In this document: one piece after another, positions 1 through 7,693 of the stretch
How the letters are laid out: each line of letters opens with the position of its first letter
Numbering within the stretch: position 1 is the stretch's first letter
NCBI GenBank assembly: GCA_905214305.1
Contig: CAJMLK010000034.1
Location: 1-31,262, forward strand
Source of the DNA: an uncultured bacterium
GTDB taxonomy: Bacteria > Desulfobacterota > Desulfovibrionia > Desulfovibrionales > Desulfovibrionaceae
Length of the DNA: 31,262 nucleotides
Direction: 5' to 3'
Program-made: the position numbers and the translations under genes
Notes under the pieces: model-generated
The model's input: the letters and a program-made list of their open reading frames with translations, nothing else
What the model was told of the DNA's origin: nothing
Databases searched by the model: none

Positions 1-1
1 A

Positions 2-79
2 CGGGATGTGGCTCAGCTTGGCTAGAGCGCAGCGTTCGGGACGCTGAGGCCGCGCGTTCAAATCGCGCCATCCCGACCA
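2..79 (+). tRNA. tRNA-Pro (anticodon CGG)
   Basis: The acceptor stem CGGGATG pairs exactly with CATCCCG, followed by discriminator A and an encoded CCA. The anticodon stem CAGCG/CGCTG closes a seven-base loop TTCGGGA, giving anticodon CGG (proline). The T arm carries the usual GTTCAAATC. The gene is complete at 78 nt including CCA and is followed nine bases later by a strong terminator. Confidence 0.96.
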
Positions 80-87
80 AAAAATCA

Positions 88-124
88 AGGGACTGCAGAG
101 TAAAATCTGTAGTCCCTTTTTTTT
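88..124 (+). terminator. Rho-independent terminator of tRNA-Pro
   Basis: A 12-bp stem (AGGGACTGCAGA with TCTGTAGTCCCT, one G-T wobble) closes a six-base loop and runs directly into eight T residues. It lies immediately behind the tRNA, as expected for a monocistronic tRNA transcript. Confidence 0.93.
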
Positions 125-501
125 CGGGGTACAGCCTCGGGATACAAAACCTTTGAAAAGCCCTGTTGAGAGCCTGTTCGCGTTGACATTGCCCTGCCGA
201 TTTCGTGAGCGAGGGTCTGTGAATTCTCGAATCCGGCCTGCTTTGCAGCATGGCCCCTATAAAACAAACCAGCAACTGGTGTACTATGTTGACAGCGATG
301 CCGTGTTGGGGCATAGTCTCCGGACAACTGCTTACACATCCCTGATTGCCCCGGCGCCACCGGGGCTTTCCACTTTTATTGCGGCAAACGTTTTTCGCTG
401 TTCCAGCTTGCGGCAAACGTTTTGTATTTTTCAGTCCAGACGCAGAAAAAAATTGCATCCAGCCTTTTTCTGCACGCAGAAATTTTTTAATGAAAACAGC
501 A
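125..501. other. Gene-free stretch with a 16-bp direct repeat
   Basis: No convincing gene is present. Two exact copies of TTGCGGCAAACGTTTT start at 379 and 408, 29 bp apart. Between about 441 and 482 there are A/T-rich inverted repeats (GCAGAAAAA with TTTTTCTGC, and TTTCTGC-AC-GCAGAAA next to a run of six T) that could end transcription of the minus-strand gene that stops at 502. This is weak evidence and no other structure was seen. Confidence 0.4.
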
Positions 502-1332
502 CTAAAGCTTGGCCTTGATCTCATCAAAGCTTTCGCGCAACTTCATGGCCTGCGGGTTTTCTATGGTCTGAGCACCGTAGCGTGCTGCATAGCACAGAAA
601 AAGCAGAGCCTCTTCAGCATCAGACATGCTGTTGCACAGGATGTCGTAGTATTCACCCCTGCTGGCAGGATCGAACTTCTTTACGCTGTCAGCAGCCTGT
701 CGAAAAGTTTTTATAAAAACTTCGCACCGTTCGTGACGAAAAACCTTGCGGTTAAAAATCTGCAGCAGTGGGCTTGCCTCCGGGCGTGCCGCAAGCAGGC
801 CCTCCACTTCGGCCACAAGGCTGGTCACCGAGGCCGCCGCGAGGGCATCCGATCCATCGCAGCCCAGACATTCGCGAATGATTATCCGCACATCAGCAAC
901 GGCAAAGCGGCGTTCGCGCGATTTTTTAAACTCGTCCATGAGTAACAGAAACATTCTTTCCCTGTGGTAGAGCAAGGCGATTTTTTTCTGTTTTTGCAGT
1001 TCTTTGCGTTGTTCGCGCATTTCATCGTTCTGCATTTTAATGGAAACGATAATCCCCGCAAAGGCCAGCCCGGAAAAGAGCGTGTTCAACACGCCGAAAG
1101 AATCGCCGAATGTGCCGGATTTGCTGTAGTCTTCAGTGAACGCGTACAGTCCCAGAGCAGAAGCAGACCAGATGCCCAGCACCAGAAGCGCCGCCTTCAG
1201 AAAAAGTGACCAGGTTACCTTGTCGGAAAAAATATCTTTTTCGTGAGTCTGGGGCACGCCTGAAGGCATGGCCCCTTTTGGCCGGGTTCCATTTACCGTT
1301 CCGTTTGCCGGACGGTTCTCATTTTCAGCCAC
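502..1332 (-). CDS. Putative AbiC-like phage-abortive-infection membrane protein
   Basis: This 276-aa protein has a hydrophilic N-terminus, a membrane segment at about 43-65 and a second hydrophobic segment at about 83-99. The second is preceded by the FGDSFGVLNTLFSGLAF signature that I associate with the putative phage abortive infection protein family (AbiC-like). A charged, probably coiled-coil stretch (about 100-135, QRKELQKQKK) and a helical cytoplasmic domain follow. The start is a GTG; GGGGGA just upstream is a good ribosome binding site. By family knowledge such proteins sit in the inner membrane and may act in phage defence, but the mechanism is unknown and no partner gene is adjacent. 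It lies next to a tRNA gene, a common place for accessory genes. The family assignment is from memory of the motif and is moderately secure. Confidence 0.65.
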   Translation of the reverse strand: MAENENRPANGTVNGTRPKGAMPSGVPQTHEKDIFSDKVTWSLFLKAALLVLGIWSASALGLYAFTEDYSKSGTFGDSFGVLNTLFSGLAFAGIIVSIKMQNDEMREQRKELQKQKKIALLYHRERMFLLLMDEFKKSRERRFAVADVRIIIRECLGCDGSDALAAASVTSLVAEVEGLLAARPEASPLLQIFNRKVFRHERCEVFIKTFRQAADSVKKFDPASRGEYYDILCNSMSDAEEALLFLCYAARYGAQTIENPQAMKLRESFDEIKAKL

Positions 1333-1533
1333 AATTCCCCCTTGCTCCTCGTATCTGCCCCGGTGTGACGGCGCGTGCCCATATGCCCTCAGGCTGGCGC
1401 CGTGCTGCGCACAGTGTCACCTGTGGCGAACGCGCCCTCGCGTGGCTCTGGTCTTCCTCAGGTCCATGCGCAGTCATGCCGCGGCGGGCGTTGACCGGCA
1501 ACAGCGCTGCAAGCGGGTTCATGCCAGTGGCGG

Positions 1534-1785
1534 TTATCTGCTTTTAAGCTTGCTGTAGATGATCAAAACAACCATGGCCCCGAGCACGGCAATAAAAAAA
1601 CTGGGCAGGTTGAAGCCGGTAACTCTTCCGAAACCCAGTGATGTACCAATAAAGCCGCCAACGCAGGCTCCCACAATGCCGAGCAGGGATGTCATGACAA
1701 ATCCGTTTTCCATTCGCCCGGGCATGATGAACTTGCTTATGGCTCCTGCGATTACTCCGAAGATTATCCAAGAAATTATGCCCAT
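1534..1785 (-). CDS. GlsB/YeaQ/YmgE-family small membrane protein
   Basis: This 83-aa, very hydrophobic, glycine-rich protein has three predicted membrane segments (about 3-20, 27-48 and 55-77). The N-terminal GIISWIIFGVIAGAISKFI followed by MPGR is typical of the transglycosylase-associated/GlsB stress-response family. The start at 1785 is chosen over an upstream in-frame start because AGAGGA lies correctly in front of this ATG and the family begins with MGIISW. Members are often induced by envelope or general stress, but the biochemical role is unknown. It stands alone between the AbiC-like gene and the DUF421 gene, in the same direction. Confidence 0.88.
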   Translation of the reverse strand: MGIISWIIFGVIAGAISKFIMPGRMENGFVMTSLLGIVGACVGGFIGTSLGFGRVTGFNLPSFFIAVLGAMVVLIIYSKLKSR

Positions 1786-1900
1786 ACTGTCCTCTTTTTG
1801 TGTTGTTCTCAAGATCAGCCGCTAGCCGTTTTCAACCGTGGACCCGTCAGTCAAAATGGCTGAATGTCCGGGCGGCACAGAATTCTGCCAGACGAGGTCG

Positions 1901-2647
1901 TCAGGCCGGTTGCCTGTGCTGTTGCGGCGGGACGGGCTCGCTGCTGTCTTTCTTTTCTTTTTTATGATCAAGTTCAACTACATACAGATTTCCGGAAAGC
2001 TTTCCGGCGTTGTTTCGCTGTTCATTCCATTCCGCGAAGAAAATATTTTCATAGCTGTCATAGCCCTGCTTGAGCAATTCGGCCTTGAGCCATGCCTCAT
2101 CCTTGTCAATGACTTCAAGTGCAGGCTCAACAACTACTCCATTGTTGAGCACCACGTTTGAAATGTGCGGATCTTCTTTTTTCTGCACCGTCAGCTGGCC
2201 GTTGGGTTCTATCTGGGCATTCCAGATATCTTTCATGGAGTGGATACCCTGCATTCGTATGAGGGTAGCAAAGTCGCCAATATCAAGTCCGGCTTCAGTC
2301 AATTTGTCTTGAAGAAACTTGCCTTTGATAACCACGGGTTTTGGTGAGCCAACAATCATTTTGCGTACGGATTCCGTACGCATGCGCAAAAAATTTACGG
2401 CGATGACCATGGCCTGCCATATGGCAAGGACAATGATGAATTTGGTGATGCCGATATCCGGATTATAGATGACGCCGCCCAGAATGCCGCCCATAACAAA
2501 GTTGCCGATAAGGTCTATGGAGGTCATTTGCGCAAGCTGGCCGCGGTTTGTGGTGCGAAAGACAAATATGAAGGTAGCAAGGCCCACGGCAAGTTTGACG
2601 GCAATGTTTCCGTAGAGCTGGACGGACTGCCAAAAAGCTTGGTCCAT
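1901..2647 (-). CDS. DUF421 (YetF-like) membrane protein
   Basis: This 248-aa protein has three N-terminal membrane segments (about 12-32, 45-65 and 70-92) followed by a soluble domain. GSPKPVVIKGK and the stretch from FATLIRMQGI to WNAQIEPNGQLTV are characteristic of the DUF421/YetF family. The C-terminal tail is rich in Lys, Glu and Pro. The ATG at 2647 is preceded by GGAG at good spacing; longer upstream readings have no family similarity. The family is widespread and linked in some bacteria to spore or envelope functions, but no activity is established. The gene does not look like part of the microcompartment operon, from which it is separated by 335 bp. Confidence 0.85.
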   Translation of the reverse strand: MDQAFWQSVQLYGNIAVKLAVGLATFIFVFRTTNRGQLAQMTSIDLIGNFVMGGILGGVIYNPDIGITKFIIVLAIWQAMVIAVNFLRMRTESVRKMIVGSPKPVVIKGKFLQDKLTEAGLDIGDFATLIRMQGIHSMKDIWNAQIEPNGQLTVQKKEDPHISNVVLNNGVVVEPALEVIDKDEAWLKAELLKQGYDSYENIFFAEWNEQRNNAGKLSGNLYVVELDHKKEKKDSSEPVPPQQHRQPA

Positions 2648-2982
2648 AATAGACTCCGGAGCGAAAGGAGGTTGGGGCAGACTGAAAGGCCGGAGAAGCA
2701 AAAACAGGCCGGATGGCGAGGCTGGCTGGCGGGAAAATGTATCTTCGTCAAGACTATATAATACAGGCAGTAATTGCAACTGATAGGTGCTCTCACTGGC
2801 AATTGCCCGAGAGTGACCCGTAACCGGCCAGCTTGTAATGCTGATCATCGGGCTGGGCAGGGAAAGGAAAATGCCGCCGAAGCGGGCGCTGGCCCGGCAG
2901 CAGGGGGAAGCCGCGTGCGTGGCTGGGTGCAAGGGTATGCGGGCAAACAGCGTTCAGGCCGTCGGCATTCAGGCAGGCAGTA
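2648..2982. other. Gene-free stretch between DUF421 gene and end of BMC operon
   Basis: No gene is supported. On the minus strand TTGCAA and TATAGT lie 15 bp apart (about 2751-2777) and could form a weak promoter for the DUF421 gene. No clear intrinsic terminator for the microcompartment operon was found; the GC-rich inverted repeats near 2890 lack a T run. Confidence 0.3.
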
Positions 2983-3420
2983 TCAGGCGAACAGGGCTGG
3001 CTCACAGCTGCGCAGACTGTCCAGACCTTCACCACTGGCAGTGCTGAGGGCGTACACCGCCTGCAGGCCCGCCTGATGCAGAAAGCGCGCTGCGCGATCC
3101 GGCGAGGCGTCCGGCAGGTCAATTTTTGTAATGATGCCGATAACGTGCCGGTTGAATATGCGGGCAAGGCCCGGGGGAAACGCGGAAGTTCTGCGGCTGG
3201 CGTCCTGAACGAAAAGCAGGCAGCCGCAGTCTGCCGCCGTGGTGATGAGCGCCCGGTAAAAGCGCCTGTTTTCAAGGAATTCCGGCGGTGGAACAACAAA
3301 ACGCCCTGCGTATTCCACAGCCATTGGCTGCGGCATGAACGCCGGGGCCTGTCCCAGGGCGCGGGCAAGACTGCGCCTGCCCGCGCCCCGTTCACCCATA
3401 ATCATGATGCGTTGCAGCAT
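2983..3420 (-). CDS. EutP/PduV-family GTPase-like protein with degenerate motifs
   Basis: This 145-aa protein has the size and architecture of PduV/EutP: an N-terminal strand and P-loop region (residues 4-17), the family block EFLENRRFYRALI at about 47-59, a G4-type TKID at about 98-101 and a G5-like LSTASGEG near the C-terminus. PduV/EutP proteins are Ras-like GTPases associated with microcompartments and, in the Pdu system, with their positioning. Here the P-loop reads GERGAGRRS, so the invariant Lys of GxxxxGK(S/T) is Arg. The G3 motif DTPG is replaced by VPPP. It is therefore probably unable to hydrolyse GTP normally. It is the last gene of the operon, seven bases after the PduU-like gene, with a GAGG ribosome binding site. 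Confidence 0.85.
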   Translation of the reverse strand: MLQRIMIMGERGAGRRSLARALGQAPAFMPQPMAVEYAGRFVVPPPEFLENRRFYRALITTAADCGCLLFVQDASRRTSAFPPGLARIFNRHVIGIITKIDLPDASPDRAARFLHQAGLQAVYALSTASGEGLDSLRSCEPALFA

Positions 3421-3427
3421 CCCGGCC

Positions 3428-3775
3428 TCACGACCTTGTCATGTCGGCGAGGTCGTAACGCAGCACACTGCCGAAATACTGCAATACTTCGCGCAGGGCC
3501 GCCTCCACGCTGGCAACATCGCCCGTGATGAGCAGGGAGCCGCCGAAGCGGTCAAGAAAGCCGATGTCCACGCTGGCGGCCTTGGTGGCGATATCTGCAG
3601 CGATGATCACGCCTTCGCAAGGAGTGATGGTCAGAATGCCGATGGCCGTAGCGCATGCATCGTCCAGCCCGAGCTTGAGGTAAATGCCTTTTTGCGGGCT
3701 GGCAATGAGGTGCGCCAGGGTAATCTGCCTGCCCGGCACATACTCTTGTATGATGCGCTGTTTGGTCTCTTCCAT
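3428..3775 (-). CDS. PduU/EutS-type BMC shell protein (circularly permuted)
   Basis: At 115 aa this matches PduU/EutS in length and sequence: an N-terminal segment KQRIIQEYVPGRQITLAHLIA, which in this family forms a small beta barrel over the hexamer pore, then a permuted BMC fold containing AIGILTITPCEGVIIAADIA and the C-terminal helix. The family forms hexameric shell tiles. The ATG at 3775 has GAGGC in front. It sits between the PduT-like and PduV-like genes, the same grouping as in classical pdu loci. In the Pdu system PduU and PduV interact, which may also be the case here. Confidence 0.93.
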   Translation of the reverse strand: MEETKQRIIQEYVPGRQITLAHLIASPQKGIYLKLGLDDACATAIGILTITPCEGVIIAADIATKAASVDIGFLDRFGGSLLITGDVASVEAALREVLQYFGSVLRYDLADMTRS

Positions 3776-3820
3776 CTTTGCCTCACACCGTAGCGTAGTT
3801 ATTGCCGTGCCGGTTTCGGT

Positions 3821-4372
3821 CTACAGCAACTGCTTTTTCAGGTCCTCACTGGGGGAGGGGATAACGATTTTGCTGACCACGGGGCCGCCTTCGGTGACAT
3901 TGGCAACGCCCGCATCCACCGACGACTGTACGGCGCTGACTTCACCGGTCATGACCACAAAAGCCTTGCCGCCAAGCCCGGCAGAAAGGCGCAGTTCCAG
4001 CAGGCGCACGTCGCCCGCCTTGGCGGCCGCATCGGCTGCCAGCACGCAGGAGGCCGCCGTGTAGGTCTCGATGACGCCAAGGGCGTTGATACGACCATGA
4101 ATGGCCGTGCCGTTCATGGCGGGAATCACATCTTCATGCACATTGGGAATGATGAAGCTGTCCACAACAAGGTCCGCGCCCAGTGCGAGACCGGTCTGCA
4201 CAGAGCTTGTGACCGCGCCCGTGTCGCCGGTGATGATCACAAGATACCTGCCGGGGCAGGTGGGGCGGGCCATGACCAGTTCCACGTTGGCGGCCTTGAC
4301 CATTTCGTCAGCCGTTTGCATGCCCATGCCGATGCTGCTCAGTTCAACGCAGCCGATAGTACGTAATTTCAT
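3821..4372 (-). CDS. pduT: PduT-like tandem BMC shell protein, probable 4Fe-4S site
   Basis: This 183-aa protein consists of two consecutive BMC domains (about 1-90 and 95-183), so it should assemble as a pseudohexameric trimer. Domain 1 has the PduT-specific loop ARPTCPGRY; Cys39 corresponds to the Cys of PduT that, three per trimer, holds a 4Fe-4S cluster at the pore. Domain 2 begins ALGVIETYTAASCVLAADAA and closes with VIPSPSEDL. The ATG at 4372 is chosen over an upstream TTG because GAGGGGAAAGG precedes it. The gene lies 11 bases after the PduS/RnfC-like gene, consistent with PduT passing electrons across the shell to PduS. The function as a redox conduit is known only by analogy. Confidence 0.92.
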   Translation of the reverse strand: MKLRTIGCVELSSIGMGMQTADEMVKAANVELVMARPTCPGRYLVIITGDTGAVTSSVQTGLALGADLVVDSFIIPNVHEDVIPAMNGTAIHGRINALGVIETYTAASCVLAADAAAKAGDVRLLELRLSAGLGGKAFVVMTGEVSAVQSSVDAGVANVTEGGPVVSKIVIPSPSEDLKKQLL

Positions 4373-4383
4373 GCCCTTTCCCC

Positions 4384-5709
4384 TCAAGCCTTGATAGTGA
4401 TGATGCCGTTTTCAACCGCGCTGACCGTACCCCGGATGCTGGCGTGAACACGCGCGCCCATGGCCCCTTCGGGGATTTCGCCGATAAGGTCGCCCACATT
4501 GACGCTCTGGCCTGCGGAAACCACAGGCAGGGCCGGTGCGCCGATATGCTGCCTGAGCGGTATGCGTACTTCGGTCGGCTCAAAGTCTCCGGCAAAAGGT
4601 GGGTGGGCCTCGTAACCCGCCAGACCGAGGCGACTTACAAGACGGCTTGTGGGAATGCGGCGTTCCTCGCGAAAGCGTGATGTGGCAAGGGGGCGACCGT
4701 CATACTCCCATTTGATGCCCGCCTTCATGAGTTCCTGCTTGAGCATGGCATTGACTTCACGAGGTGAGATGCCCATGGGGCAGGCGAATTTTTCGCAGAT
4801 GCCGCATTCGGAACAGAGCAGGGCTTCTTTGGCAATGGGGTTGCTGATGGTCTGCCCGTCGAGCACGCGCATGAGCTTGTGCGGATGCAGGCTGTGGCCG
4901 AGCAGATTGCGGGGGCAGAGGTCTGTGCACTGGGAGCACTGACAGCAAACGGTATTGGTGAGGCGTTTGAGCACATGCGGGTCCATCACCTTGCGGCTCA
5001 CCACGTTATGGTCCGGCGGCAGTACCAGCAGGCCGCTGGTGGTTTTGGTCACCGGCTGGTCGGCATCGGGCAGCACGCGGCCCATCATGGGGCCGCCGTC
5101 TACCACACGGTATTCGCTGATGGTGGTTCCACCTGCAAAATCGAGAACTTCGGCCACGCGGGTTCCCACGGGTACGCGCACCACCATGGGCCGGGCCACC
5201 TCGCAGCCCACCGTAAGGTAGCGATGGGTGACGGGCCTGCCGTCCAGGGCGTGGGCAATGTTGAAAAGGCTTTCCACGTTGCTGACCACAGCGCCGATCT
5301 GCAGCGGTATGCCGCGCTCCGGCACGATGTTGCCCAGCACCTCGTAGACCATGACCTGCTCGTCGCCCGCAGGGTAGAAGTCGCCCATTTCAAACGCTTC
5401 AAGGCGGCCCTGACCGCGGCGGGACACGGCCTCGCGCACACTCTTCATGGCGGCGGCGTGCTTGCCCTTGAGGCAGACAATACCCCGGCTTGCGCCGGTA
5501 CAGTCCATCATGGCCTCAAGGCCGCGCAACATGACATCAACCTGCTCTTCCATAAGATAGGGGTCGCTCATGAGCAGGGGTTCACAGCTGGCGCCGTTGA
5601 CCAGCACGGTCTGTGCCGTGGCGTCAGCCTTTACATGGGTGGGCAGTCCCGCCCCGCCAGCGCCCACAACGCCAGCCTGGCGTATGGCGTCTACAATTGC
5701 TTTTCCCAT
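4384..5709 (-). CDS. pduS: PduS/RnfC-like flavo-iron-sulfur protein
   Basis: This 441-aa protein has the RnfC/Nuo51 flavin and nucleotide region at the N-terminus (GAGGAGLPTH at 16-25), a SLBB-like middle part and two ferredoxin motifs, Cys255/258/261/265 and Cys299/302/305/310, each ending CP. A C-terminal biotinyl-like half domain follows (VSAGQSVNVGDLIGEIPEG). PduS family proteins bind FMN and two 4Fe-4S clusters and were studied as cobalamin reductases. This operon has no B12 enzyme, so here it more likely moves electrons between NADH and an external acceptor via the PduT-like shell protein. The start at 5709 has GAGAGGAAA in front; the longer in-frame extension has no similarity to the family. 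Confidence 0.93.
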   Translation of the reverse strand: MGKAIVDAIRQAGVVGAGGAGLPTHVKADATAQTVLVNGASCEPLLMSDPYLMEEQVDVMLRGLEAMMDCTGASRGIVCLKGKHAAAMKSVREAVSRRGQGRLEAFEMGDFYPAGDEQVMVYEVLGNIVPERGIPLQIGAVVSNVESLFNIAHALDGRPVTHRYLTVGCEVARPMVVRVPVGTRVAEVLDFAGGTTISEYRVVDGGPMMGRVLPDADQPVTKTTSGLLVLPPDHNVVSRKVMDPHVLKRLTNTVCCQCSQCTDLCPRNLLGHSLHPHKLMRVLDGQTISNPIAKEALLCSECGICEKFACPMGISPREVNAMLKQELMKAGIKWEYDGRPLATSRFREERRIPTSRLVSRLGLAGYEAHPPFAGDFEPTEVRIPLRQHIGAPALPVVSAGQSVNVGDLIGEIPEGAMGARVHASIRGTVSAVENGIITIKA

Positions 5710-6009
5710 GGTTTCCTCTCGGGTGATTTTAAAGCATTTGGTCATTGAAACATCCGTGCAAGGCGCACTGCCTTCACGGGGCAAAACCCGGCACGATAAT
5801 GCCGTGAAGCTGTGTTGCAAGGCCTGCCCTTGTTGAGCATCCCGTTGCTGAAAACAGCCCTGATCGCACAGTATCAGGCGATTCAACCCGGTGTGGCAGT
5901 GTTCTGCCCGGCCGGAGGCGCAGGGCCTCCGGCCTGAAATACGGGCCATCCGCGCGTGCGCATGGCACATGCAGACGACGATTTTCAGCCTGCCGTTTTG
6001 CGCACCGAG
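5710..6009. other. 300-bp internal gap in the BMC operon with two inverted repeats
   Basis: This is the largest gap inside the operon, between the alcohol dehydrogenase and PduS-like genes. It holds a 10-bp perfect hairpin at 5910-5934 and a longer-range inverted repeat (CTTCACGG at 5772-5779 with CCGTGAAG at 5802-5809). No convincing small gene or promoter was recognised. It could mark an mRNA processing or attenuation point that sets lower expression of the last four genes. Confidence 0.5.
5910..5934 (-). other. GC-rich intercistronic hairpin after alcohol dehydrogenase gene
   Basis: Perfect 10-bp inverted repeat GGCCGGAGGC/GCCTCCGGCC with a five-base loop, 75 bases downstream of the alcohol dehydrogenase stop on the minus strand. 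No T run follows, so it is unlikely to be a full terminator; RNA stabilisation or attenuation is more likely. Confidence 0.6.
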
Positions 6010-7116
6010 CTACCAGACGCGCTCGAACAGGCTCACAATATCATCGCGTGAGGGCATGCGCGGATTGCTCTGCGTGCAGATGTCCTCAAGGGCATTGGCT
6101 GCCATTGCGTCGAGATTGCGGCGGTATTCGGCTTCATCCACCTTGAGTTCCCGCACGCGCGCGGGAATGCCCAGCGAGGCGTTGAGGTCGCGCACGGCTG
6201 CCACCAGATTGCGGGTTCCTTCCTCCACGGTGGCGGCGGGCAAACCGGCCATTTCCGCGATTTCGCGATATTTTACGCCCGCGTCAAAGCTGTTGAAGTC
6301 AATGACAATGGGCAGCAGAACGGCGTTGGCCAGACCATGCGGAATATGGAACTGCCCGCCAAGGCTGTGGGCCATGCTGTGCGTGATGCCCAGCCCGCTG
6401 TTGGTAAAGGCCAGACCGGCCATGCAGGAGCCAATGAGCATATTGTCTCTGGCTACCATGTCGTCGCCCTGTTCATAGGCGCGGTGCAGGTAGGTGAAGA
6501 CGTTGCGGATGGCCCTTTCGGCGTAGATGGCCGTAAAAACGTTGCTGTGCCGCGAGGTATAGGCTTCCACGGCGTGGGTGAGCACGTCCATGCCGGTTGA
6601 GGCGGTCACATGCGGGGGCACGGTGCGGGTAAAGCGGGCGTCAAGGATGGCTGCATCCGGAATGAGCAGTTCATCGTTAAGAGGAATTTTGACCGCATTG
6701 ACCTTGTCGGTGATAACCGCGATGGAGGTCACTTCTGATCCCGTGCCGCTGGTGGTGGGAATGGCGACCAGCATGGCCTTGCGGTCGCGGGCGGCCTTGT
6801 GCCCGAAGTAGGAGATGGCTTTTGCCATATCAATGGCCGAGCCGCCGCCAAGGGCAAGGATCATGTCCGCCTTGCTGCGCAAAAAATGCCCCGTGGCTTC
6901 CACCACGGCCTGAAGGGTCGGGTCCGGCTCCACACCGGAAAAAATGCTGAAGCCGATTCCTTTGCGCTTCAGGTGGCTTACGGCCTGATCGGCAAAGCCG
7001 CTTTTGACCATAAAGGGGTCAGTTACCACAAAGGCGTGACTGGCGGGAAAACTCTCCAGAGTTTCCAGCGCGTAGGGGCCATAGCAGATTTTCGTCTTTC
7101 CGTAGAACTGGGTCAC
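6010..7116 (-). CDS. Iron-containing alcohol dehydrogenase (PduQ/CutO-like)
   Basis: This 368-aa protein is a full-length group III iron alcohol dehydrogenase. It has the NAD-binding GGGSAIDMAK (90-99) and TTSGTGSE (121-128) motifs. The metal ligands are the Asp177/His181 pair in GMDVLTHAVEAY and His246/His260 in GITHSMAHS to IPHG. By analogy with the alcohol dehydrogenases of other microcompartments it reduces acetaldehyde to ethanol with NADH and so regenerates NAD for the aldehyde dehydrogenase. The ATG at 7116 is preceded by CGGAGGATAAC. The gene lies 84 bp behind a BMC-H gene, with a hairpin between them, and 300 bp before the PduS-like gene. Confidence 0.95.
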   Translation of the reverse strand: MTQFYGKTKICYGPYALETLESFPASHAFVVTDPFMVKSGFADQAVSHLKRKGIGFSIFSGVEPDPTLQAVVEATGHFLRSKADMILALGGGSAIDMAKAISYFGHKAARDRKAMLVAIPTTSGTGSEVTSIAVITDKVNAVKIPLNDELLIPDAAILDARFTRTVPPHVTASTGMDVLTHAVEAYTSRHSNVFTAIYAERAIRNVFTYLHRAYEQGDDMVARDNMLIGSCMAGLAFTNSGLGITHSMAHSLGGQFHIPHGLANAVLLPIVIDFNSFDAGVKYREIAEMAGLPAATVEEGTRNLVAAVRDLNASLGIPARVRELKVDEAEYRRNLDAMAANALEDICTQSNPRMPSRDDIVSLFERVW

Positions 7117-7133
7117 GTTATCCTCCGAGGCGT

Positions 7134-7161
7134 ACGCGGGGGCGGAAGCAGGCCCCCGCGT
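7134..7161 (-). other. GC-rich hairpin directly after a BMC-H gene
   Basis: Perfect 10-bp stem ACGCGGGGGC/GCCCCCGCGT with an eight-base loop, about 40 bases behind the stop of the BMC-H gene. No U tract follows on the minus strand, so it is more likely a 3' stabilising structure than a terminator. Confidence 0.65.
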
Positions 7162-7200
7162 TGCCGTCGTGTGGTCTGGTCAGTAAAGCCTTGCCCGGCC

Positions 7201-7485
7201 TTACCTGCATTTGGGCAGAATTATTTCCACTTCTTCATGGGGGCGGGGAATCACGTGCACACTCACAAGGTCGCCCACGCGCGAAGCAGCGGCGGCCCCG
7301 GCATCGGTGGCAGCCTTTACAGCGCCCACATCACCACGAACCATAACAGTCACAAGGCCGGAACCCACCTGCTCACGGCCGATCAGGGTTACGTTGGCAG
7401 CCTTCACCATAGCGTCAGCAGCTTCCACAGCACCCACAAGACCGCGGGTTTCAATCATGCCCAAAGCGTCAGTCATCGTCGCCAT
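7201..7485 (-). CDS. BMC-H hexameric shell protein (PduA-like), GSG pore
   Basis: This 94-aa single BMC domain starts with ALGMIETRGLVGAVEAADAM and ends with HVIPRPHEEVEIILP, the PduA/EutM/CsoS1 pattern. It should form hexameric tiles that make up most of the shell facets. The predicted pore loop is G41-S42-G43, as in PduA. It is about 90% identical to the second BMC-H at 11339-11626, from which it differs chiefly at residues 38 and 42 near the pore and at a few C-terminal positions. The ribosome binding site AAGGAG lies at ideal spacing before the ATG at 7485. A GC-rich hairpin follows the gene. Confidence 0.97.
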   Translation of the reverse strand: MATMTDALGMIETRGLVGAVEAADAMVKAANVTLIGREQVGSGLVTVMVRGDVGAVKAATDAGAAAASRVGDLVSVHVIPRPHEEVEIILPKCR

Positions 7486-7693
7486 TGTTTACTCCTTACC
7501 TCAGTTTGTTCTCCGGGCACGGCCCGAAATTTTGTTTGGCGGCGGGCGCTAACTGCGTCACGCCGAAATTTTTTACCGACGGGCATCTTGCTCAATGGCA
7601 GGAGTGCTCGGTGCGGATTTTTCACGCATCCGCCATGCTGGAACGTTGCGAGACTGGCCGGAGCCGGTCAGGCTTGCCATGCAGCCCCAAAGC

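Noticed and set aside
2793..3395. 200-aa frame overlapping the PduV-like gene on the same strand
   Set aside because: It is an alternate frame without recognisable motifs, while the overlapping PduV/EutP frame has family motifs and operon spacing.
5710..5970. N-terminal extension of the PduS-like protein
   Set aside because: It is low-similarity, Cys/Arg-rich sequence with no family match; the ATG at 5709 has a clear ribosome binding site and the usual N-terminus.
7486..7693. Short inverted repeats in the gap before the BMC-H at 7485
   Set aside because: Several 5-7 bp stems are present but none is long or placed clearly enough to call, unlike the hairpins behind the BMC-H genes.
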